A DNA stretch of 64,000 nt from Billgrantia bachuensis (GTDB lineage: Bacteria > Pseudomonadota > Gammaproteobacteria > Pseudomonadales > Halomonadaceae). Below, in pieces: positions 21,598 to 33,666 of this stretch. Made by a program: the position numbers and the translations under genes. The DNA is taken from NCBI RefSeq assembly GCF_011742165.1, contig NZ_JAAQTO010000006.1, positions 1 to 64,000 on the forward strand, read 5' to 3'. The notes under the pieces are model-generated. The model saw nothing but the letters and a program-made list of their open reading frames with translations. It was not told the DNA's origin and did no database searches. The number at the start of each line of letters is the position of its first letter. Within the stretch, counting starts at the first letter, position 1.

Positions 21598-21829
21598 GTT
21601 TTTCCATCCTCGTCCATGCCATCCTCGAGCGAATGGCGGCGGGCTGTACGGCGACAGGCCTGAGAGGAGGCGCTGTAAATACTTCCCTGTACGCTACCGA
21701 TGCCATCCATGGCACCGGACCTCCTCTTCGGCCTGTCCCCCACGCCCTTCAATTCTCGGTTGGTCAACTTGTCCCGGATCAGCCCCGCTGCCTCCGGCAG
21801 ATGCAGAGGGCGAATGCAGGGTGAGCGCG

Positions 21830-22483
21830 TCAGGCCTGGGCAGACTCGCGAAACAGCCACGGCCGCTCGGCGCGATGGCGCTGCTCGAAGGCGCGAATGG
21901 CGTCCTCGTCCTGCAGGGTGAGGCCGATGTCGTCGAGCCCCTCGAGCAGACAGTGCTTGCGGAAGGCATCGACCTCGAACTCGAGGATCTCCCCACTTGG
22001 CGTAATCACGCGCTGGCTCTCGAGGTCCACATCGAGGCGATAGCCTTCGCTGGCTTCCACTTCGCCAAACAGCCGGTCGATCGTCTCCTCGGGCAGGGTG
22101 ACCAGCAGCAGGCCGTTCTTGAAGGCGTTGTTGTAAAAGATGTCGGCAAAGCTCGGCGCAATCACCACGCGGAAGCCGAAGTCCTCCAGCGCCCAGGGGG
22201 CGTGCTCGCGTGAGCTGCCGCAGCCGAAGTTGCGCCGTGCGAGCAGCACGCTGGCGCCTGCATAGCGCGGCTGGTTGAGCACGAAATCGGGATTGAGCGG
22301 GCGCTTCGAGCAGTCCTGACCGGGCTGACCCTCGTCGAGGTAGCGCAGCTCGTCGAACAGGTTGACGCCGAAGCCGGTACGCTTGATCGACTTCAGAAAC
22401 TGCTTGGGAATGATCAGGTCGGTGTCGACGTTGGCCCGGTCGAGCGGAGCGACGAGCCCCTCGGTACGTTCGAACTTTCTCAT
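21830..22483 (-). CDS. leuD: 3-isopropylmalate dehydratase small subunit
   Basis: Small subunit (217 residues) of the aconitase-type isomerase that interconverts 2- and 3-isopropylmalate. Typical swivel-domain motifs: [16 protein letters not shown] near the start, then [14 protein letters not shown]. It follows leuC by 3 bases, so they are coupled. Confidence 0.97.
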   Translation of the reverse strand: MRKFERTEGLVAPLDRANVDTDLIIPKQFLKSIKRTGFGVNLFDELRYLDEGQPGQDCSKRPLNPDFVLNQPRYAGASVLLARRNFGCGSSREHAPWALEDFGFRVVIAPSFADIFYNNAFKNGLLLVTLPEETIDRLFGEVEASEGYRLDVDLESQRVITPSGEILEFEVDAFRKHCLLEGLDDIGLTLQDEDAIRAFEQRHRAERPWLFRESAQA

Positions 22484-22486
22484 GAC

Positions 22487-23932
22487 TCAGGCCTCCTCTG
22501 CTGCAGGCTGGGCGTCGAAGCGACGGACGTCGACGAAGTGACCGGCAATGGCGGCGGCGGCGGCCATCGCCGGGCTGACCAGGTGGGTACGCCCGCCGTA
22601 CCCCTGACGCCCCTCGAAGTTGCGGTTCGAGGTGGAGGCACAGTGCTCGCCGGCACCGAGCTTGTCGGCATTCATCGCCAGACACATGGAGCAGCCCGGC
22701 TCGCGCCACTCGAAGCCCGCCTCGATGAAGATCTTGTCGAGCCCCTCGGCCTCGGCCTGGCGCTTCACCAGGCCCGAGCCCGGCACCACCATGGCGAGTT
22801 TGATCGAGTCGGCCACCTTCTTGCCGCGCGCCACCTTGGCCGCTTCGCGCAGGTCCTCGATGCGGGAATTGGTGCACGAGCCGATGAATACCTTGTCGAG
22901 CCTGATGTCGGTAATCTTCTGCTTCGGCGCGAGCCCCATGTACTCCAGCGCGCGGGTGTAGCCGCGCTTGACCGTGTCGTCGTCCTGCTCGACCGGGTCG
23001 GGCACTTCGCCCGAAATACCAGTGACCATCTCGGGGCTGGTGCCCCAACTCACTTGAGGCTCGATCTCGGCGGCGTCCAGCGTCACCACCTTGTCGAACT
23101 GGGCGTCCGAGTCGGAGACCAGATTGCGCCAGTCGGCCACGGCGGCCTGCCACTGCTCGCCCCTGGGGGCGAAGGGGCGCTCGGCAAGATACTCGATGGT
23201 GGTGTCGTCTACGGCGATCAGGCCGACGCGGGCACCCGCCTCGATGGCCATGTTGCACACTGTCATGCGGCCCTCCATGGAGAGCTCACGGACGGCGCTG
23301 CCGGCGAATTCGATGGCGTAGCCGGTGCCGCCGGCGGTACCGATCTTGCCGATGATGGCCAGGACTACGTCCTTGGCGGTGACGCCGGTGCCGAGTTCGC
23401 CCTCGACGCGCACCTGCATGTTCTTCATCTTCTGCGCCAGCAGGCACTGGGTGGCGAGCACGTGCTCCACCTCTGAGGTGCCGATGCCGTGGGCAAGGGC
23501 AGCGAAGGCGCCATGGGTGGCGGTGTGGGAGTCGCCACAGACCACGGTCATGCCCGGCAGCGTGGCGCCCTGCTCCGGCCCCACTACGTGGACGATGCCC
23601 TGGCGCGGATCGTTGATCTTGAACTCCTCGATACCGAACTCGACGCAGTTGTCGTCGAGTGTCTGCACCTGGATCAGCGACACCGGGTCCTTGATACCGA
23701 CGTTGCCTTCGGCGCGCTCCTTGAGGGTGGTCGGCACGTTGTGATCCGGCGTGGCCAGGTTGGCGTCGAGGCGCCACGGCTTGCGCCCTGCCAGCCGCAG
23801 GCCCTCGAAGGCCTGCGGCGAAGTCACTTCATGCAGCAGTTGGCGGTCGATGTAGATCAGTGCGGTACCGTCGTCGCGCTCCTTTACCAGGTGCTGCGAC
23901 CACAGCTTGTCGTAAAGCGTCTGGCCTGCCAT
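22487..23932 (-). CDS. leuC: 3-isopropylmalate dehydratase large subunit
   Basis: Large [4Fe-4S] subunit (481 residues). The cluster cysteines lie in CTNSR (about residue 352) and [10 protein letters not shown] (about 413-417). [22 protein letters not shown] residues ([17 protein letters not shown]) mark the aconitase fold. It is the first gene of the leuCD unit and is divergent from a LysR regulator, with a shared 129-base control region. Confidence 0.97.
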   Translation of the reverse strand: MAGQTLYDKLWSQHLVKERDDGTALIYIDRQLLHEVTSPQAFEGLRLAGRKPWRLDANLATPDHNVPTTLKERAEGNVGIKDPVSLIQVQTLDDNCVEFGIEEFKINDPRQGIVHVVGPEQGATLPGMTVVCGDSHTATHGAFAALAHGIGTSEVEHVLATQCLLAQKMKNMQVRVEGELGTGVTAKDVVLAIIGKIGTAGGTGYAIEFAGSAVRELSMEGRMTVCNMAIEAGARVGLIAVDDTTIEYLAERPFAPRGEQWQAAVADWRNLVSDSDAQFDKVVTLDAAEIEPQVSWGTSPEMVTGISGEVPDPVEQDDDTVKRGYTRALEYMGLAPKQKITDIRLDKVFIGSCTNSRIEDLREAAKVARGKKVADSIKLAMVVPGSGLVKRQAEAEGLDKIFIEAGFEWREPGCSMCLAMNADKLGAGEHCASTSNRNFEGRQGYGGRTHLVSPAMAAAAAIAGHFVDVRRFDAQPAAEEA

Positions 23933-24035
23933 GTCGTTCTCCCGGGCTCTACGGGCCCTTTGCTATCCGGTCCGAGTCTTGACCAAGTCTTGCGCGGCTC
24001 GCCCATAAAAGCAATTCATGTTATTTATTCATTGG

Positions 24036-24050
24036 ATTCCATTAAGGAAT
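24036..24050. promoter_or_regulatory. Probable LysR-type operator (T-N11-A palindrome)
   Basis: Inverted repeat ATTCC-N5-GGAAT (24036-24040 and 24046-24050) contains the T-N11-A core (T24037, A24049) of LysR-family sites. It lies between leuC and the divergent regulator gene, 12 bases before the regulator's start. It would therefore suit autoregulation of lysR and activation of leuC from a far-upstream position. Confidence 0.6.
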
Positions 24051-24061
24051 ACAACGAAACG

Positions 24062-24952
24062 ATGGACACCCAAAGCCTGCAAGCCTTCCTCGCCGTGGCC
24101 GACAGCGGCAGCTTCTCGCGCGCCGCCGAACAGCTCTACCTGACCCAGCCGGCGGTTTCCAAGCGCATCGCCACGCTGGAAACACAGATCGACGCGCGGC
24201 TGTTCGACCGCATCGGCCGGCGCGTCACACTGACCGAGGCGGGCCGGGTACTGCTGCCCCGCGCCCGGCAGATACTGGTCATGGTCGACGACAGCCGCCG
24301 CGCGCTGACCAATCTCGAGGGCCGGGTCGCCGGCAGCCTGACCCTGGCCACCAGCCACCACATCGGCCTGCATCGCCTGCCTCCGCTGCTCAAGGCCTAC
24401 ACCCAGGCTCACCCGGAGGTGCGCATGGACCTGCGTTTCCTCGACTCGGAGCAGGCCTACCAGGGCGTGTTGGATGGCGAGTTGGAAATGGCCGTGGTCA
24501 CTCTGGCCCCGCTTCCGGACCCGCAACTCGACGTGGTGCCGGTGTGGGACGATCGAATGTGCTTCGTTTGCGCCCACGATCATCCGCTGGCGAGTCGCGC
24601 GCGCCTCATGCTACACGAGCTGTGCGACTTCGATGCTGTACTGCCCGGCCCCTTGACCTTCACTCGCACATTGGTCGAGTCACGCTTCGCTGCTGCCGGC
24701 CTTACGCTACCCGTGGCGCTTTCCACCAACTATCTCGAAACTCTCAAGATGATGACGGCCATCGGCCTGGGATGGAGCCTGCTGCCGGAGCGGCTTGTAG
24801 CCGGAGAGCTGCACGAGCTGGACGTGGAGCATCCCGTAATTCATCGCTCGCTGGGCTATCTGGTGCACCGAAGCCGCACGCTGTCGAATGCCGCGCGGGC
24901 AATGCTCTCCCTGCTGGAAGAGGCGCGTGACGCATCGAGTCGCCGCGCATAA
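24062..24952 (+). CDS. LysR-family regulator, probable control of leuCD
   Basis: Transcription factor of 296 residues. A winged helix-turn-helix (about 3-62, MDTQSLQAFLAVADSGSFSRAAEQL then TQPAVSKRIATLE) precedes a LysR substrate-binding domain (about 90-290). The ATG at 24062 is the first codon of the conserved N-terminus; the frame continues upstream but is antisense to leuC. It diverges from leuC and overlaps a T-N11-A palindrome in the gap. By position it should control leucine synthesis; the co-inducer is unknown. The stop is in the same frame as the downstream membrane-protein gene. Confidence 0.88.
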   Translation: MDTQSLQAFLAVADSGSFSRAAEQLYLTQPAVSKRIATLETQIDARLFDRIGRRVTLTEAGRVLLPRARQILVMVDDSRRALTNLEGRVAGSLTLATSHHIGLHRLPPLLKAYTQAHPEVRMDLRFLDSEQAYQGVLDGELEMAVVTLAPLPDPQLDVVPVWDDRMCFVCAHDHPLASRARLMLHELCDFDAVLPGPLTFTRTLVESRFAAAGLTLPVALSTNYLETLKMMTAIGLGWSLLPERLVAGELHELDVEHPVIHRSLGYLVHRSRTLSNAARAMLSLLEEARDASSRRA

Positions 24953-25057
24953 GAGAATATTGTTAGACTGCTTACAAAACACCTCGATCCGGAGCCCGAC
25001 GTCATCGCCCCCTCGCCCGATTCTCCATCGACCTCCACACGCCACACCCTGGCTGGC

Positions 25058-26344
25058 GTGTTGATACTGATCGGCCTGGTGCTGCAAATTCTCGGCTTCA
25101 TCGGGCTGACGCCGCTGCCACACGGAGTCGGCTATGCACTGTGGCTAGCTACCCTGCTGCTGTGGCGCGACATTCCCCGCCGCACCCGCTGGCAGGCCGG
25201 CGCGCTGGCCGCCATCGGTCTGGGGCTACTGGTCCTGGCTCGGTGGCGCTACGCCGCCGAAATTGCCTGGCCAACGGTCACTAGCGGCAACACTTATGTA
25301 GTGGCGATGCTGGTCGGGGTGAGTTTCATCGGGCTGATCGGTAACCGCAGCGGCTCGAAACGTCCCTTGGGCCATCCTGTCACCGGTCGCCGCGGCACCC
25401 TGGGCACCTGGCTAGGCGTGCACCTACTCGGCACCATACTCAACCTGTCGACGGTCTTCATGATCGGCGATCGCCTGACCCGACGCGGCCCGCTGACCAC
25501 GCCCCAACTTCTGGCGTTGAACCGAGGTCTCTCCAGCGCTGCGCTGTGGTCCCCCTTCTTCGCCTCCATGGGTGTGGTGATGACCCTGGCACCGAATATG
25601 GAGTACTCCCGCATTCTCGCAGTGGGTCTACCGCTGGCACTGCTCAGCGGCACTCTGACCACGCTGGAACTGTCACGCCGCTTCGATCTGTCCGAGGTCG
25701 CGGGCTTCTCGCTTTCGCCCCGCAGTTTGCTGATGCCGGTGGTGATGGCCGCCCTGGTAATGCTGTTTCATTTCCAGCTGACCCCCGAGCTCAGCATCGT
25801 CAGTATCATCACCTTTCTCTTGCCGGCCGCGGCATTGGCCAGCAACCTGCCCGCCGGGCCGCGCTGGACCCTGCACCGCGTGCGCCAACATACCCTCTCG
25901 CGCCTGCCCGCCATGCGCGGCGAAATTGCCCTGTTCCTCTCCGCCGGACTGCTGACCCTGGGGCTCTCGACCCTGGTTGCCGCAGCCACGGGGAGTGAAT
26001 GGACGCTATTCGCCCACTTTGGCCCCGCTCAGGCGGTCCTCAGCTTCCTCGCGATCGTGGCCAGTGCCGTGGTGGGGCTGCATCCGATCATTGGCGTCTC
26101 GGTACTCGCCTCGACGCTCAACCTGAGCGGCAACGAGCAGACCCTGTTCGCCTTCACCGCCCTCGCCTCATGGGCAGTGGGCACTTCGGTAGGGCCGCTG
26201 TCGGGTATCAATCTTTCGCTGCAGGGTCGCTACGGCGTCAGCGGCTACCGCATGATGCGTCACAACCTGGGCTATGCCACGGCGATGGTAGTGCTGGTGA
26301 TAGCCGTCATGCTGCTCAACGAGACCCTGTCCCTCTTCGCATGA
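25058..26344 (+). CDS. Polytopic membrane protein, possible ion-transporter fold
   Basis: I do not recognise the family with certainty. The protein (at least 428 residues) has about 11-12 hydrophobic helices arranged in two halves. Each half has a polar break within hydrophobic sequence (GLSSAALWSPFFASMG and AVGTSVGPLSGINLS), reminiscent of the re-entrant loops of the arsenite/SLC13 ion-transporter superfamily. The only standard start in frame is the GTG at 25058, which has no ribosome site and truncates a plausible N-terminal extension. The frame is open back to 24953, just after the stop of the LysR gene. Function and start are both open. Confidence 0.65.
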   Translation: MLILIGLVLQILGFIGLTPLPHGVGYALWLATLLLWRDIPRRTRWQAGALAAIGLGLLVLARWRYAAEIAWPTVTSGNTYVVAMLVGVSFIGLIGNRSGSKRPLGHPVTGRRGTLGTWLGVHLLGTILNLSTVFMIGDRLTRRGPLTTPQLLALNRGLSSAALWSPFFASMGVVMTLAPNMEYSRILAVGLPLALLSGTLTTLELSRRFDLSEVAGFSLSPRSLLMPVVMAALVMLFHFQLTPELSIVSIITFLLPAAALASNLPAGPRWTLHRVRQHTLSRLPAMRGEIALFLSAGLLTLGLSTLVAAATGSEWTLFAHFGPAQAVLSFLAIVASAVVGLHPIIGVSVLASTLNLSGNEQTLFAFTALASWAVGTSVGPLSGINLSLQGRYGVSGYRMMRHNLGYATAMVVLVIAVMLLNETLSLFA

Positions 26345-26543
26345 AAATACTGCCCCGAGCAACCAGACATCACACGCCGCAGTAGCAGAACACTCCAACC
26401 CGCCACGTGGATCCCCACCATGCATTTTCATGCGTCACAGCGAGGAATTTCAGGAGGAACGCCTCGCCCTACCATGTAACACTGCGTAACGAACCACAGC
26501 CGGGTCACTCACTGCTGGCAAATGCACTCTTCATGGGGCGCTC

Positions 26544-27419
26544 ATGATCGGGTATCGCTATTTTCGCCATAACGGCTTTCTCTGGCGCAAACACCTGGGC
26601 GCCCTGCTTCCTTTATCCATGCCGCACCGCAATCCTGAGCTACGCCAACCGCAGGCAACAGCGCTGCTGGCCAAGCATTTTGCCTTCTTGATTCGCTGGG
26701 AGACCGACTTCGATAGCGAGACCCCCACTGAGTGGTGGCACATCATCAAGTCGGATCCCGAGGAGTTGCAGGATCTCAGCGCCAACACCCGCAGCAAGAT
26801 TCGACGGGGAGAGCGACAGTTTCTCGTCGAACCGGTGACTCGTGAAGTCATCCTGCAGGAAGGGCACGAGGTCTACTGTAAAGCGTATCAACGCTACGAT
26901 ACTTTCGAGCCGATGATGGCAAAACCCGACTTCGTCAGAGCGGTTCTAGACCTGCCGACGGAGACCGAGTTCTTTGCGGTCCGCGATCGCAGTAGTGGAA
27001 GGATGGTAGCCTTCAGCGAGAATCTCGTCAGGGATGGGGCTTGTTTTTATCTCTCCATCTGGCTAACCCCCGATGCATTGAAGCGGTATGCATCTTACGC
27101 CTTGATCCACCACATGAACCGCTACTACCTCAACCTACGGGGACTTGCCTATGTCTCGGATGGTGCCAGAAACATCAGCCACGAAACCGGCATACACGAT
27201 TTCCTCATCGAGCGTTTCGGGTTTCGCAGGGCCTACGCCAGGCTGCATATCGCCTATTTTCCGCTTTTGACTCCGGTGATTCATGCCCTCTTTCCCTTCC
27301 GCCGCAGAATCAGCCAATCCCGGGGAAGGATAGGGAGAAAAATCACCGTGCTGCTGGAACAAGAAGCCATACGGCGCACCTTCCAGATGCATCGAGACAC
27401 AGAGACGGTAATCGGCTGA
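26544..27419 (+). CDS. GNAT-fold acyltransferase-like protein
   Basis: Cytosolic protein of 291 residues. The middle part (about 70-215: ANTRSKIRRGERQ, YDTFEPMMAKPDFVRAVL, EFFAVRDRSSGRMVAFSENLV, YALIHHMNRYYLN) looks like the GNAT/FemAB-like acyltransferase fold found near polysaccharide genes. The C-terminal 50 residues are basic with a hydrophobic patch (YFPLLTPVIHALFPFRRR) that might touch the membrane. The ATG at 26544 has GGGG five bases upstream. It precedes a sugar transferase gene by 60 bases, so the two probably act on the same lipid-linked sugar. The acyl donor and acceptor are unknown. Confidence 0.55.
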   Translation: MIGYRYFRHNGFLWRKHLGALLPLSMPHRNPELRQPQATALLAKHFAFLIRWETDFDSETPTEWWHIIKSDPEELQDLSANTRSKIRRGERQFLVEPVTREVILQEGHEVYCKAYQRYDTFEPMMAKPDFVRAVLDLPTETEFFAVRDRSSGRMVAFSENLVRDGACFYLSIWLTPDALKRYASYALIHHMNRYYLNLRGLAYVSDGARNISHETGIHDFLIERFGFRRAYARLHIAYFPLLTPVIHALFPFRRRISQSRGRIGRKITVLLEQEAIRRTFQMHRDTETVIG

Positions 27420-27479
27420 CTTCTGCTTCACCCTGCCCCAGTCCGGCAATGCATCATTCACGTTTACTGGAGCGATACC

Positions 27480-28085
27480 GTGAACCTCTTTCGTCCCGTA
27501 TCACGCAGCAAGAAGCGTAAACTGGATGTTCTCCTGGCCACTCTGGGTCTGCTTCTGGTTTGGTGGTTGATCGGTCTGGCCTGGATTGCCGCCACCATCG
27601 ACACCCGCAGGAATGGTCTTTTCATGCAAAGGCGTATCGGCATGAATGGCAGGATCTTCACGCTATATAAAATACGGACCATGAGGGAGGCCCAGGGGGT
27701 CACCACGACGGTGACCTGCTCCCGTGATCCTCGAATCACGCCGCTGGGGCACCTGCTGCGCCGGACCAAGGTGGATGAACTGCCTCAACTTTGGAACGTG
27801 CTGAAAGGCGACATGAGTTTCGTTGGGCCACGCCCGGACGTGGAGGGCTTTGCCGACAGCCTGGAAGGTGAGCAACGTCTGTTGCTGCGTGTACGCCCCG
27901 GGATCACCGGCCCCGCCACGCTTAAGTACCGGGATGAAGAGAAGCTACTCGACAGCGCGGTGGATCCGGAGGGCTACAACCGCGACGTTATCTGGCCGGA
28001 CAAGGTCCGCATCAACCTGCATTACCTGAGGGAGTGGAGCCTTGCCGAGGACCTGAAGTTCATCTGGCGAACCCTGGCAGGATGA
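27480..28085 (+). CDS. Undecaprenyl-phosphate sugar phosphotransferase (short form)
   Basis: Monotopic phosphoglycosyl transferase of 201 residues (bacterial sugar transferase family). It moves a sugar-1-phosphate from a nucleotide sugar to undecaprenyl phosphate. One N-terminal re-entrant/membrane helix (LDVLLATLGLLLVWWLIGLAW) is followed by the core with YKIRTM, the catalytic region RRTKVDELPQLWNVLKGDMSFVGPRP and RPGITGPATLKYR. The start is GTG (27480) with GGAG seven bases upstream. It is the PglC-like small form without the WcaJ N-terminal domain. Apart from the GNAT-like gene it has no polysaccharide neighbour within several kb. Confidence 0.88.
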   Translation: MNLFRPVSRSKKRKLDVLLATLGLLLVWWLIGLAWIAATIDTRRNGLFMQRRIGMNGRIFTLYKIRTMREAQGVTTTVTCSRDPRITPLGHLLRRTKVDELPQLWNVLKGDMSFVGPRPDVEGFADSLEGEQRLLLRVRPGITGPATLKYRDEEKLLDSAVDPEGYNRDVIWPDKVRINLHYLREWSLAEDLKFIWRTLAG

Positions 28086-28176
28086 ATGAGCTGGCAGGAT
28101 GGGCGAGAGAGGGCGCGAGGGGAGCCAGTGGCATCCTGACACGAAGCCCCCCGTCCAGTAGCTGCAATGCCGAGCG

Positions 28177-28692
28177 TCACTTCGAAGCACGCGCAAAATA
28201 TCGGTGCCCGCACCGATGACACGGCTCAATGCGGGCCACTCCTTCCAGGTCGACTTCCGCGCCGCAGTGCACGCAGGCCATGCGTCCGGGTGCGGCCACT
28301 TCGCCTTCGCAGTAGTCGGCACGGGCGGCTTCGAGATCCTCGTTGAGTCGGGCGTTCTCTACGATGCTGCGATCGGCCACAGAGAATAGCGAGTCCACCA
28401 CCTTGCGCGAGAGCTGATCGAGGTCGATGCCCAACCAAGCGGCTACACCACGGCCTCCCGCCCGCAGGTAACGACGCATATCGACCAGATCGCGTTCGAC
28501 CCAGGCGCGCAACAGGGCAAGCTCATCCTTGGTGAACTCCTCGAACTCGGCTTCGAATTCGACCGCCTCATCCAGCTCCCGCTGCAGATTCTCCCAGGTC
28601 AGGTCATCCGCGCCTTCACGCAAGCGGGCCAGCATACGCTCGTAGCCTTCGCGCAGCCGATGTTCGCGATGAGAGTCGGGACGTTCGCTCAT
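28177..28692 (-). CDS. YbeL-like zinc-ribbon protein (DUF1451)
   Basis: Cytosolic protein of 171 residues: a long acidic helical N-terminal part (about 1-125) and a C-terminal zinc ribbon with CVHC and CHRC (about 137-160). It matches the YbeL/DUF1451 family, and as in E. coli it lies divergent from leuS. The ATG at 28692 has AGGAG six bases upstream; ATGs at 28698 and further are less well placed. Function is unknown. Confidence 0.85.
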   Translation of the reverse strand: MSERPDSHREHRLREGYERMLARLREGADDLTWENLQRELDEAVEFEAEFEEFTKDELALLRAWVERDLVDMRRYLRAGGRGVAAWLGIDLDQLSRKVVDSLFSVADRSIVENARLNEDLEAARADYCEGEVAAPGRMACVHCGAEVDLEGVARIEPCHRCGHRYFARASK

Positions 28693-28721
28693 GGTCATCT
28701 CCTCGAAGCGGGTTCTGCATA

Positions 28722-28741
28722 GGCCGGGCATGGCCGGGCAT
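28722..28741. repeat. Two tandem copies of a 10-base unit
   Basis: GGCCGGGCAT occurs twice back to back (28722-28731 and 28732-28741) in the gap between the YbeL-like gene and leuS. No function is apparent. Confidence 0.6.
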
Positions 28742-28892
28742 GCCCTACTGGGGTATCCTTGGTTACCATTTAGACGCCATCCTGCCGTCAGTTCAACGTT
28801 TTATCGTTTGGTTGAAGGCGGGGCATGACGTCGAACAATTTCCTGCGCAAGTGCACGATGCTCCGTGCCCGAACACTTTAAGGTCAATTTGA

Positions 28893-31481
<2,589 letters not shown>

Positions 31482-31503
31482 CGCAGACCGAACGGGAGCA
31501 TTC

Positions 31504-31992
31504 ATGCAGCGACGCGGATTTCTCACCCTCGCCCTGACCGCCAGTGCCGCCATGGCATTGGCCGGCTGCGGCTTTCACCTGCGTGGCTTCGATACGCCAG
31601 GTCTGACAGTGGACGAGCTCGCCCTGGCGGGCACGGACAGCGACTTGGCCCGCCTGGTGGAAGAGCGCCTGGCGTCGGTCGACATCCGAGTGCACGACAA
31701 TGCCCCGCTGGTACTCAACCTCGGCCCCGAGACGTTCCGTGAGCGTCAGACGAGTGTGCTCGACAGTGGCCCCCAGGAGCATGAGATGAGCCTGTCGGTA
31801 CCCTTCTCGGTCCAGCGACGCAGCGATGGCGCCTATCGGCTGTCCGAGCGACACCTTGAGGTGTCGACCCGCTTCACTGTCAGTGACGACAACCTACTGG
31901 CCCAGGACGATCTGCGTGAAGAAGCGCGCCAGGAACTGCGCCAGGAGGCCCTGCGCCGCCTGTTCGACCGACTGCGCTCGTTGGACCCATGA
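31504..31992 (+). CDS. lptE: LPS-assembly lipoprotein LptE
   Basis: Outer-membrane lipoprotein (162 residues) that plugs LptD and helps place lipopolysaccharide in the outer leaflet. Signal peptide with lipobox LAGC, lipid-bearing Cys at residue 22, then the family's start GFHLRG. It sits between leuS (22 bases) and holA (39 bases). Confidence 0.95.
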   Translation: MQRRGFLTLALTASAAMALAGCGFHLRGFDTPGLTVDELALAGTDSDLARLVEERLASVDIRVHDNAPLVLNLGPETFRERQTSVLDSGPQEHEMSLSVPFSVQRRSDGAYRLSERHLEVSTRFTVSDDNLLAQDDLREEARQELRQEALRRLFDRLRSLDP

Positions 31993-32031
31993 TGACAACC
32001 ATGTGGAACGCGTTCGCGTGAAGGTACTGCT

Positions 32032-33090
32032 GTGAAGGTCTTTGCCGACAAACTGCAGGAAGCACTGGCCAAGAAGCTGCCGCCGGTGGTGATCGTTGCC
32101 GGTGAGGAGCCGCTGCAACACATGGAAGCCTGCGATACCGTGCGCGCCGCCGCCCGTGAGCGTGGCATCGAAGAGCGCGATATTCTCCACGTGGAGAACA
32201 ATTTCGCCTGGGGCCGGCTGCGAGAGGCTTCGGCCAGTCTTTCGCTGTTCGCCTCGAGCAAGCTGATCGAGCTGCGCCTGGGCAGCCAGAGCCTGGGGCA
32301 GGAGGGCGCCAAGGCGCTCAAAGAGTATGCCGATGCACCGGGCACCCAGGACAACGTGCTGCTCATCAGCATGGGAAAGCTCGACTTCCGTCAGCAGAAG
32401 AGCGCCTGGTTCCAGGCACTCGACAAGCTCGGCTTGTTCGTGCCGGTATGGCCGGTAGACGTCTCCCGGCTAGGCTTCTGGCTGCGCGATCGCGCCGAAC
32501 GTCACGGTTTCTCGCTGGACCTCGATGCCGCCCGCCTGCTGGGCGAGCGCACCGAGGGCAACCTGCTCGCAGCGGACCAGGAGTTGCAGAAACTGGCCCT
32601 GCTGCTTCCGCCTGGAACACGCGTCGGCCCGGCACAGATTGCCGGCGGAGTGGAAGACAGCGCTCGCTACGACGTCTTCACCCTGGCCGATGCCTGTCTC
32701 AAGGGCGAGCGGGATCGCGTCTCGCGCATCGTCCGCGGCCTCCGCGGTGAAGGCGTCGAAGCTCCCATCGTATTGTGGGCACTCAACCGCGAACTGCGTA
32801 CGCTGCTCTCGTTGCATCAGCACCTCGACCAGGGCCAGAGCTTCGAGCACGCCTGCAAGGCGCAGAAGCCGGCCATCTTCGACAAGCGCCGCCCGGCCTA
32901 TCAGCAGGCCATCGCACGCTTGCCAAGGAAACGCCTGCACAAGCTGCTGTTGTTCGCCCAGCGTCTCGACCTTTCGATCAAGGGCGCGGCCCAACTGCCG
33001 CTCTGGGAGGGGCTTCACGATCTGGCATTGACCCTGGCGGGTGGCCGCGGCCTGCTTGCCGAATTGCCGTCTTCCTACCGTGTGGGATGA
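32032..33090 (+). CDS. holA: DNA polymerase III delta subunit
   Basis: Clamp-loader subunit (352 residues) that opens the beta sliding clamp. The N-terminal AAA+-like domain lacks a functional P-loop as usual for delta (VVIVAGEEPLQHMEA), and the middle segments (ENNFAWGRLREASASLSLFASSKLIELRL and NLLAADQELQKLALLL) are typical. Start is GTG at 32032. Another GTGAAGGT lies 14 bases upstream but meets a stop after five codons. Confidence 0.95.
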   Translation: MKVFADKLQEALAKKLPPVVIVAGEEPLQHMEACDTVRAAARERGIEERDILHVENNFAWGRLREASASLSLFASSKLIELRLGSQSLGQEGAKALKEYADAPGTQDNVLLISMGKLDFRQQKSAWFQALDKLGLFVPVWPVDVSRLGFWLRDRAERHGFSLDLDAARLLGERTEGNLLAADQELQKLALLLPPGTRVGPAQIAGGVEDSARYDVFTLADACLKGERDRVSRIVRGLRGEGVEAPIVLWALNRELRTLLSLHQHLDQGQSFEHACKAQKPAIFDKRRPAYQQAIARLPRKRLHKLLLFAQRLDLSIKGAAQLPLWEGLHDLALTLAGGRGLLAELPSSYRVG

Positions 33091-33273
33091 CGTGACGCCG
33101 CCGCCCCGGGTGCTCGGCCATATAGAATTATGCAAGGGCATGAAATTTCACGCGCTTTCTGCTTATACTTATACAGCATCGTTGGAGCAAGTGGACCTCT
33201 GCGCTCACCGAACCGGGAGCGCTGGATCATTCAAGAGCCGGAAGCCTTATCTCAAGAAGAAGGAACACTGATC

Positions 33274-33666
33274 ATGAAAACACTCCGCCGCTTTCTCAGT
33301 CCCCTGCTGATTCTGGCCCTGGTACTCGGCAGCGTCTCGGTGTCGGCCGCCCCGCTTCCCGCCAGCGAACTGGTCTCTACCCAGGCAGCCCTCTCGGCCG
33401 AACGTGCCGACGCCGACCGAGAGCGCATCAACGAGGTCCTGTCCCGGGCCGGCGTTCAGGAACAGCTCGTCGCCCAAGGCGTCGATCTTGCCGAAGTCGA
33501 GGCCCGCGTCGCGGCGCTCTCCGATGAAGAAGCGCGCCAGATGGCCGAGCAGCTCGACCAGTTGCCCGCCGGTGCCAGCGTCGTGGGCGCTCTGGTGCTC
33601 ATTTTCCTCGTGCTGCTGGTCACCGATATCCTGGGCCTGACCAACGTCTTCCCCTTCACGCGCTGA
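33274..33666 (+). CDS. PA2779 family small secreted/membrane protein
   Basis: Protein of 130 residues that I match to the family named after Pseudomonas PA2779. Signal peptide (residues 1-25), a helical charged middle part (26-96), then LPAG (97-100), a hydrophobic helix (about 102-125) and a C-terminal PFTR. This motif-helix-Arg layout resembles C-terminal sorting signals. Its stop overlaps the start of the PA2778-type peptidase gene, and the two are paired in other genomes as far as I know. The ATG at 33274 follows an AAGGA site; the longer open frame to 33130 is upstream leader. Function unknown; processing by the partner peptidase is inference. Confidence 0.8.
   Translation: MKTLRRFLSPLLILALVLGSVSVSAAPLPASELVSTQAALSAERADADRERINEVLSRAGVQEQLVAQGVDLAEVEARVAALSDEEARQMAEQLDQLPAGASVVGALVLIFLVLLVTDILGLTNVFPFTR

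Noticed and set aside
32018..32035. Five-codon GTG reading frame ending on the holA start
   Set aside because: Could be a translational coupler, but GTGAAGGT occurs twice by chance-like duplication and there is no other support.
33565..33576. LPAG as a true sortase LPxTG signal
   Set aside because: It lacks the T-G pair, no sortase gene is in the window and the organism is Gram-negative; only the overall layout is similar.
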